Positions 10,992-48,930 of a DNA stretch of 48,930 bases are shown here, piece by piece. A program made the position numbers and the translations under genes. The DNA is from Chloromonas sp. AAM2 (lineage: Eukaryota > Chlorophyta > Chlorophyceae > Chlamydomonadales > Chlamydomonadaceae), in assembly GCA_004335635.1 (NCBI GenBank), contig QAXH01006202.1:7351-56280 (forward strand), read 5' to 3'. The first letter of the stretch is position 1. Each line of letters starts with the position of its first letter. A model generated the notes under the pieces. The model saw only the letters and a list, made by a program, of their open reading frames with translations. It was not told the origin of the DNA and searched no databases.

Positions 10992-12574
10992 CTCAATTCA
11001 GGACGGGCTGCGACCGCGTTGTCACCTGCCAGCAAGATAGTTCGTTCCAGGTGCATTTCTTGGCTGCACTACATCTCGTGCTGTGCAGAACCCTCCGTTT
11101 TCAGCTTGTGTTTGTTAGCGTCCCAGGCTTGTCAACTCCATAGTCTTATGGCCTGGTTCTTAGCCACTACGATGTTTTTGGGCCATTATTAGCTGTAAGT
11201 TCTCAGCTGACGCTCCATGCCTGTTTATATGGCCAGGGCAGTGCATAAGTTTGGCTTCAGGCCGTGACAGGTGCATTTACATGAAGAAAGAGTTAGGCCG
11301 CTAACTCGTCCAAAGGATGAGTTAAGAACAGCAGATGGATGGTTGCCAAACACTGATGTGTGGGTCGCGCATGGGTCGCCAACTGTGTGCCATTTCTATT
11401 CCTGTAGTTAGATGACACATTTTGTGCTCAGTCCAGGCACCACACAAATTCTCATCAGCGATGCGGCCAGCAGCCTTGGGCTGGTGGCATATGGCTGACA
11501 TTTGCTGTTCAGCTGTTAACACTCACTTGAAACATTTCTTGCGTCCTGCACTGAAACCGGTGGTACTGCTCTTCTGTTGGGTGTGATATGTCTGTGTGTG
11601 CTTTTTTTTGGTCTCTTCATCCCACGTTACCAGACTAATTACAAGAACTCCTGTGTTGTTGGTCTGTTAAACAGGCTAACGGTTTGTACACTGATGGCTG
11701 CATCTTGGGTGGGCACCGAATGACACGAATTTATTTGCCCAGAGCAATTGCCTGCTGCGCTACTGTTCACAGGCCATTTTGAACATGCTTATCTTGGCAC
11801 ACAACAGTCTGATAGTTGAGAGTCCAGCAACTGTGTAGTATATAGTATGCCATGCGCCATAGTATGTCATGCCTTATGGAACCTGTTCGCGCGGGTTGCT
11901 CCTAATCAACAGGGCATCCGCTCACACAGCTGACTTGTTTGACCTTCTGGACTGGAAACTGGCCCTTCAAGTCTCCGGACTCGGGACAGCAAGGCTTGAA
12001 CATGTAAGGCGATACGTGGCTGCTCAACACGGTTGTTTTCTCCTAACATGCACGTCCTCTCTTTCAGGTTCGCACATTGTAACGCAAGGGGCGTTTGACA
12101 ATACAAACAGTAGGCTCTCCAACAGGTACCTAGCGGACCAAGCGCTTGGTCTGAATTCCTTCTGTTGATGTAGCTGACAAGTCTGCCTCCCTGATCTCGT
12201 ATTGACTATCAACGCATTGTCGGCCTCACAGAACTCGAGGACAGGCCACATAACTACAACAACTAATCCTGACCGGATGAACCAAAGCCAATCATTTCAA
12301 GACTGAGCATATGCAGCCGGGCGTGCACAGCAATCACCATGGGCTAGTCTTTTGGGCTAGTCTCCTGGTAGGCATGATCTGCACGCCCATCCAAGGCATA
12401 AGAAAGGACGAAGGCCAATGTCAGATGCACCGAGTGAGGAGCCTGGAGCATCCAAAGCTTGTTGGACCAGAACGTCCAAGGTCACTAGCGCCCACTAGTT
12501 TTAAAAACCAATACCATCTGTCAGCTTCCACGTGTACCACGTGACCAATCAGCAATCAGCCTCTGTCGCATGTC
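10992..12574. other. Convergent intergenic region (two 3' UTRs)
   Basis: No convincing coding exon appears on either strand. The stretch should contain the 3' UTRs of the RING gene (plus) and SMG1 (minus). A tgtaa at 11194-11198, about 200 nt after the RING stop, fits the UGUAA poly(A) signal known from chlorophyte algae. For SMG1, tgtaa on the minus strand occurs at 11643-11639 and 11281-11277, and one overlaps the stop codon itself (12579-12575). Which is used cannot be told from sequence. Confidence 0.4.
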
Positions 12575-43539
<30,965 letters not shown>

Positions 43540-45670
43540 GCTGTCTCAAGAGTTACAGGTAGGTCAGCAGCTCTGAATGGCCGTCACGAGGCCTGGCACA
43601 AGAGACGAGGGGAGCGTGCGGTAAGACATGCATGCTGCGCCGACGTACCACGGCATACCACGCCATCATCCTGTACCTTTCGTCAGCCGTGCTGACCGAG
43701 CGTGTGGCAGTCCGACCACCTCATGCCCGGCAAGCCCCGCCCGCCGTTTGAAATAACCCTGAGCGATGGGATGGATCCAGATGAAGCAGGTGGCAACATG
43801 GCAAAGCAATTCTGGCCTGTAGCTAACCAGATTATCATGGCATCGGTCGCCGATCACCCATTTGGAGTTAGCAAATGTGGGCCACCTGTGACATCATTGT
43901 CGTAGTTCTTTTAGTACATGTCCAGCGTCTGTCCTATTTTGTGCTAGACTTTGTTTACTTTGCCCTTAAGTAAGTTATCGTTCCTAACTTTTCTTTGATG
44001 ACAGACAAGACTACTGCTTACGGCAGCACGCCTCCCGCTTAAATCAACGAGCTTAATTGTCAAGTACAGCAACTTCTCCGTTCTGGGGCAATTCTTTTTA
44101 GTAATGTTGTTTAGTGATACAGTCTTGCAGCCCGTGCTGACTTCCTTGCAACCCATCAGTATACTGATTACCAAAAAAAGATGTTTGCCAGTTGTGGGAG
44201 TTTTTGTGGAGTTTTTGCAATTTGCGCAAGTAGTTGATAATTGCGTTGGACGTGCTTCATGGTGTGCACTTCCTCCTTGTAAGTGTCTTTTTTCCCAGTG
44301 GGAATTGATTTATGCGGGAGGCTGCATGGAAGGTTACCGGGCGCGGGCTGCATGTCTGCATAGCTGTACTAGTGAGTTGGGCAATTGCATGGAGCAACTC
44401 TCGGCCTTCGGATTACAACAACAGCTGCTTCAATCCTGCTTTACGTCGATGTGAGCACCAGCAGTGCATACGGAGGTCCCAAAAATAAATGAACGTGGAC
44501 AAGCATGCACGCAGTCTGCAAGTCATTGCGGTTTCCGCCTTGGGAGGTCGAGCATGGCAGAGGCTGAAAGCATCTTGGTGTTGTCACAGTTACGAGTCCA
44601 AAGCGGTTGCTGTTTGTTAAAATGCGCCGAGCGACACGGCCAGTCCGACGGTGCGGCAACAATTTGTAGTTTCTGCAGCATTTCCATCGACTTGCCAGAG
44701 CTGGCCTGCTGGGTGTGCTGTGCTTCATGAAGCCTTGTGATGCAGCATGGGTCAACTGCCACAGCCTGGTGAATACGTATCAAAATGCGATGTGTATCGG
44801 ATACATCTACTCGTTGGACCTGGAATTGGGATGACTATGGACTTGAAGCAACAATTGGAAGCAGCAGCCCCCAACATGTTTTTCTGCCGGATAAGATCAG
44901 GTCATTTGCGTGGATATGCTTCATGGAGTGCACCCCCACTTTGTAATGCAGCAGCATGGTGTTTTTTAAAACTGCTGAAGCCTTGAGGCACATATCTGAC
45001 CTGATTGGCCAGAGATGCCATCTCGTAATTTGGCAATCAGTTCTCTGGTGCCAACGGCCGCTGAATCCAAGGGAAGGCAGTCACCGGCGTGTGCTCCCAT
45101 GCTTCACCATGGCCACAGTAGCCAGAGGAAGCAGCCAAATCAAAGTGAGACAGCAACAACTAAAAGTTGTTCCCAATGCAGCCAAAGCCCACACAAACGA
45201 ACGATCTATAGTTGCAGTCATTTGCACGCAGCATGCACACAAACCAACCACGTGTTCAGTAGGTGCATGCAATCAAGAAGTCCCAAACGCTCAGGCCGCA
45301 AGGCTAATCCAGACCCCGGCTTTCCGCATAATCGTCAAACGCAGAGGGAAGACTGTATTGATGATTTTTCTCAGGGTGGTTCTAACAACGTGAAGTGACT
45401 TGGCATCCGCACATCGTCCAGCCAACCCCACTGTCAAAGAATAATTAAACGTAACTGGTCAATCTATGGCAGTAAGCTGATGCCGATCATCTCCTGGCAT
45501 GCATCCCTCCACACCATGTGATCAGGTGCATTAGAAAGGCAGACTGGGCAAGTCACAGTGTTGCCAGCGAGCGCGGGCATCTCTGGCAACAATAAGCCGA
45601 ACTTACTGAATCCAGGAGTGGCTTCTGCGCCCAACTCCCAGACAGCCTGAAATCTCCCCTGTACAGCCCC
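43540..45670. other. Intergenic region, repeat-rich, no supported gene
   Basis: This 2.1 kb lies between the SMG1 start and the HMG-box gene's stop, and should include the SMG1 promoter and 5' leader. The part around 43.9-44.5 kb is AT-richer than its surroundings. At 44173-44199 is aaaaaaagatgtttgccagt, matching the end of the MITE-like element at 22350. Two stretches near 44250-44290 and 44915-44965 are related (both have tgcttcatgg, tgtgcac or agtgcac, then ttgtaa). A plus-strand frame at 43702-43905 (67 codons) has no splice context or recognisable motif, so I do not call it a gene. Confidence 0.5.
44173..44199 (+). repeat. MITE-like terminal repeat, single end
   Basis: aaaaaaagatgtttgccagt at 44173 matches the left end of the element at 22350 (seven rather than eight A), followed by a one-base-different tgtggga. 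I did not find a matching right end nearby, so this may be a truncated or diverged copy. Confidence 0.6.
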
Positions 45671-48440
45671 TCACAAGGCGAGATCCTCCTCTTCTCCCTC
45701 CTCTTCTTCATCTCCCTCTTCATAGTCCTCTCCTTCATCCTCCTCATCGGACTCTTCACCAGACTCCTCAACTGTCATGTTTGCAGCGCTGCTTACTGGG
45801 GCAGGTTTCTGGCTGCCAACAGTCTGCGATGCAGCACGTGCAACTCACGCGCCTGTCACTCCCTGTTCAAATACAACATCTTTGGCATACTACAAAACAG
45901 GGTGCGTGCAACCAGTGGATGAGGTCAGCCAGAAACCTACACACATTGCTCGCACAATCAACACAACAGTGTTTCCATACATGCCATGGTCCAGCCTGGA
46001 TTCCTCAACCTGCCGTAAGGCTTTGCCCACCCATGCAAGCCCAGCCTTTTGAACACCGACCTCTGCTTGCAGAGCTGCCAATAAACTGCTAATCAATCAG
46101 ATTACATCAATTTTCATCAAAAGCTAGCCTGCCACCCTGCGGTTGCGTAGCAGTTCATGGGTCAGATGCCCGTCATTGCATTGAAGTGATACTGCGTCTA
46201 GCTGCAGTACCACGGGTTGGACCGAATGCTGCTAATGATGAGCAACCCGCGGTGTGGCCCACCTTGCCCTGTGTTGCAGTGCCGTTGGTGAGGTGGTGGG
46301 GTGCTTGTGCCGCAGGTGGGGCGGAGGCAGCTGGCGCTGCAGCCGGATTGCTTGGGTTGATGCCGGTTGCTGCCTTGACTGCCCGGAACACGAGCTGATG
46401 CACCTCCTTGTGCAAACCAGCTGAGGTCAGGTACGCCTGTGCAGCATGGAAATCGTGTTGCGCTCACTTGATAACAATCACGGTGCGATCACTTAGGTGC
46501 AACACTCAGTGCCATGATACAAGAAGCATTCACGGCAGAGTGGTGCAAGAGTGGTGGTCATGACAGTCATGGCAGTCATGACGCGCTGACATGAAGCACT
46601 CAGGAGTGCCTGCATAACTGCAGGTAATGTCAAGCGAATCAACGGCAAATGCTCCAAGTGTGATGCGAGTAGACATGGTTGTCCACATCACCGTGGTACC
46701 AAAGGGCAATGCATGCAGTGCCGAACCAACAACAAGAAAATATCTCCAGCAAGCAGCAGGGTATAATGATGCCAGGGATGAAGCCAGTGCCTTTAAGAAG
46801 CTGTGGGCAATCTGCAACAAAATACAATGAAGCCAGAGATGGAGCCAGTGCCTCTAAAAACATGTGGCAATCAGCGGCAGGGCTATAATGAAGCCATGTC
46901 GATGGAAGGGCCTTCAGTACCTGGAGCTCCGCCACCAGCTGTCCTTTGCTGCGCTCCGATCCCGCCACAGCCTGGTTGTCTTTAAGAAACGGCGCTGCTA
47001 TCTCCAGGAAACGTGCCTTGTCCGTTTCTGACATGCTCTTCCAGCAGTGGGCGCCCAGCTGCATGCTGCCACCCCTGACCTGGGTCACCTTGCCATCGGC
47101 GTCAGTGGTGCTGGGAACCTGCATGGACGAGCAGAATTCAATCACCCATGGTACGGACCAGCATGCACACGCTGACAGGAAAACCAGAGGCAAATGTGGC
47201 CTGAGCAGGTGGGCGAGTTTTGAGGGTTGAGAATAGTGAGAGCAAGGAAAGACAAGGGGTTGTGAACCTGTTGTCAGTATGCCAGCAGACCTGAGCTGAG
47301 GACAGTGAACACACCAGCACAAGACCATCATGCATGTGGACACCTGGGGCGCCTGAGACACGCATGTCTCTTTACCATGGCAGCCAGCTGTGTGCCTAAC
47401 CACCAGCCACGTTCCCATCACATGACAGCCAAACAACAGCATCGACTAGAATGTTAGCGCTGATTGTGTGCCAACTGGGCTGCAAATGCTTTGATTCCAA
47501 AACATCACGCTTGGCCGATTTGCTGAGGCCAGACGTGCGGCTCACCTTGAAAGCTGGGTTTGACTGATCCTGCAATCACACATGACAGGTAGACACGTCT
47601 TGTTGCATGACGGATTTTAGCAGTCCATAACCGTTGCAGCATTGAGCACTCGCCGCTCAGGCTCATCAAGGCCAAGTTTGCATGAACTGGAATGGTAGGC
47701 AAACACCCATGGCCAGTATTCTGAACCCGGTGCCAATTACGGGCATGGTAGGAACCTCAGGGGCCACGTCAGCCCATAGGGCAACCAACCTTCGCACACT
47801 GTGGGAATCCCTTTGCTGTGCTGGTGGTAGCCCTTCCATCATGCAACCCACCTTGTTGACACAGTCAAACAGGTATACCTGCAAGAACATGGGAACAAGG
47901 CAGGCTCAGAAACAGAAACAAAGGCACGAGCACACCAGCCAATTGATGGTGATAGCCAATTGCATGTGTTGCCATGGCTGGATTCAAATAGCATGCCTCT
48001 GGCTTCAGCCTGGCATGGAAGCTGTGAGCATACCATGAACAGATTGACAGCGGACAAGCCACGTTTGCTCCTCTTCTTGCCATCTGCTTCTGCAGTCCCG
48101 CTGTCTGCCCCCTTCTTGCGCTTTGTGTTGGAAGGCCCTGCCACCATTCGCAATGCTTCTGACTCAGCCTGCAGCCGCATGTAAGGTATTGCTGTTCTTC
48201 AATCCGCACTAAGTGTACCTTAGCCGCACCAAGTGCTCTGGGCCCTCATCAGCCTACATGATGGACGGCCTGCACTGTGGCTTCGGTGGACAGGCCTAGC
48301 TCCTTCAAGGCCGCCAGGCAGGCATCGCGTGCCACTGCTGGTGCTGCTAATCTGAAGAAGACGGCGCTGATGTATGCGACCGTTTGAGCGCTGGTCCAAA
48401 CCGGCTGCGCGCTGCCCTCGGTGTTTGTGTTCTGCGACAT
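45671..48440 (-). CDS. HMG-box DNA-binding protein with acidic tail
   Basis: Exons 48440-48258, 48168-48034, 47878-47852, 47569-47546, 47118-46921 and 46436-46263 join in phase 0. The last exon is about 45812-45671, entered in another phase, so one small exon before it is probably missing. A basic stretch (KKRSKRGLSAVNLFM) matches the first helix of an HMG box, and LGAHCWKSMSETDKARFLEI matches helices 2 and 3, with about 45 residues between them rather than the usual 20 or so. The protein ends in a long run of Glu and Asp (EESDEEDEGEDYEEGDEEEE) and the stop TGA. HMG box plus acidic tail is the layout of HMGB proteins, which bend DNA and loosen chromatin. Length is about 290-310 residues. The N-terminus (TVAYISAVFFRLAAPAVARD) has no match I recognise. 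Confidence 0.75.
46762..46890. repeat. 61 bp degenerate tandem repeat, intronic
   Basis: tataatgatgcc, tacaatgaagcc and tataatgaagcc begin at 46762, 46823 and 46884, each of the first two followed by gag/gga-tg-agccagtgcct. The array is in the HMG-box gene intron between its fifth and sixth exons. Confidence 0.8.
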
Positions 48441-48690
48441 CACGGCTTCTTGGCCAGATTAGACTTTTAATACGGGCTTTTGATGCTGGCGGATGTAGGG
48501 GCAGGATGAAATCGCCCTCGCCCAAATTGAATTTTAGGGTTCAACCGTTTCAGCAACGTGATCATGATGACCTGATGAAAATGATCATGACTTGGCAGCT
48601 GACCACATAACCTCCCTACGCTGCATGCGCCCAGAATTCAAGCACAAGCAAGGTCTGCTGCATGACAGAAATGAAATTCACGTGCGACAA

Positions 48691-48930
48691 TCACACCATG
48701 TCGAGGTCAGGTTGCGCCCCAGGTAGCTTGGCAGAACTGCAAGGGGACGAGTAAGTTTCAAAGCCATGTCCAGGGAGGGATTGGGGTTGCCTGTAAAAGG
48801 GGCCTGAACTTGCGTTTTGTTGACTGTAAAAGGGTGTGCCCCCGCCGGACACAGTATATGTATATGTATTTACACCAGGGAAGCCGTCAGAGGACACGGA
48901 ACGGGATGGGCACCGCCCTGGCCTACCCTG
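48691..48930 (-). CDS. Partial reading frame at right edge, unknown
   Basis: A minus-strand frame open from the window edge to TGA at 48693-48691 encodes about 79 residues rich in Ser, Gly, Tyr and Pro (FPGVNTYTYTVSGGGTPFY, QSLPGHGFETYSSPC). The composition suggests real coding sequence near a C-terminus. Alternatively it is an exon ending at ATG|GTGTGA that belongs to the 5' part of the HMG-box gene. No family recognised, and no start in the window. Confidence 0.4.
   Translation of the reverse strand, partial: QGRPGRCPSRSVSSDGFPGVNTYTYTVSGGGTPFYSQQNASSGPFYRQPQSLPGHGFETYSSPCSSAKLPGAQPDLDMV

Noticed and set aside
43702..43905. Plus-strand 67-codon frame starting MWQSDHLMPGKP
   Set aside because: No recognisable motif, no splice context, and it lies in the likely SMG1 5' flank; kept only as a note in the intergenic entry.

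Overview
This is nuclear DNA from a eukaryote, most likely a green alga (probably Chlorophyceae or a close relative). Genes are broken into many small exons with GT-AG introns (often GTGAGT, GTGCGT or GTGGGT donors). Coding regions carry long Ala, Gln, Ser and Pro tracts, coding GC is moderate, and introns hold many short tandem repeats. The species call is an inference; no organelle or bacterial features are visible.

Layout, left to right: (1) A minus-strand gene (7095 down past base 1) of unknown function, with about 14 exons and its 3' end cut off by the window. (2) A plus-strand gene (7627-10991, 8 exons) for a RING-HC E3 ubiquitin ligase that also carries a SUMO-interacting-type motif. 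It is divergent from gene 1. (3) A 1.6 kb convergent intergenic stretch. (4) A 31 kb minus-strand gene (43539 down to 12575, about 40 exons) for SMG1, the PI3K-related kinase of nonsense-mediated mRNA decay. The FAT-like helical repeats, the complete split kinase core, a very long insert and the C-terminal FATC motif are all readable. The predicted protein is about 5,270-5,300 residues, much longer than animal SMG1. (5) A 2.1 kb AT-richer intergenic stretch with repeats. (6) A minus-strand gene (48440-45671) for an HMG-box protein with an acidic C-terminal tail. (7) The end of another minus-strand reading frame at the right edge.

I rebuilt exons by hand from splice signals and phase. For SMG1, 38 exons connect in phase (exons 1-22 in one run, 25-40 in another). 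Only the stretch at about 23.86-24.46 kb is unresolved, and there the best match to the missing conserved exon lies on the opposite strand beside a perfect 12 bp palindrome. The window also contains a MITE-like element with 18 bp perfect terminal inverted repeats in an SMG1 intron, related fragments in other introns, a 29 bp minisatellite, two likely GC-AG introns, and a 989 bp assembly gap inside a 12 bp repeat.

The genes do not form an operon-like unit. SMG1 acts in mRNA surveillance, the RING protein probably in ubiquitin/SUMO signalling, and the HMG-box protein on DNA.
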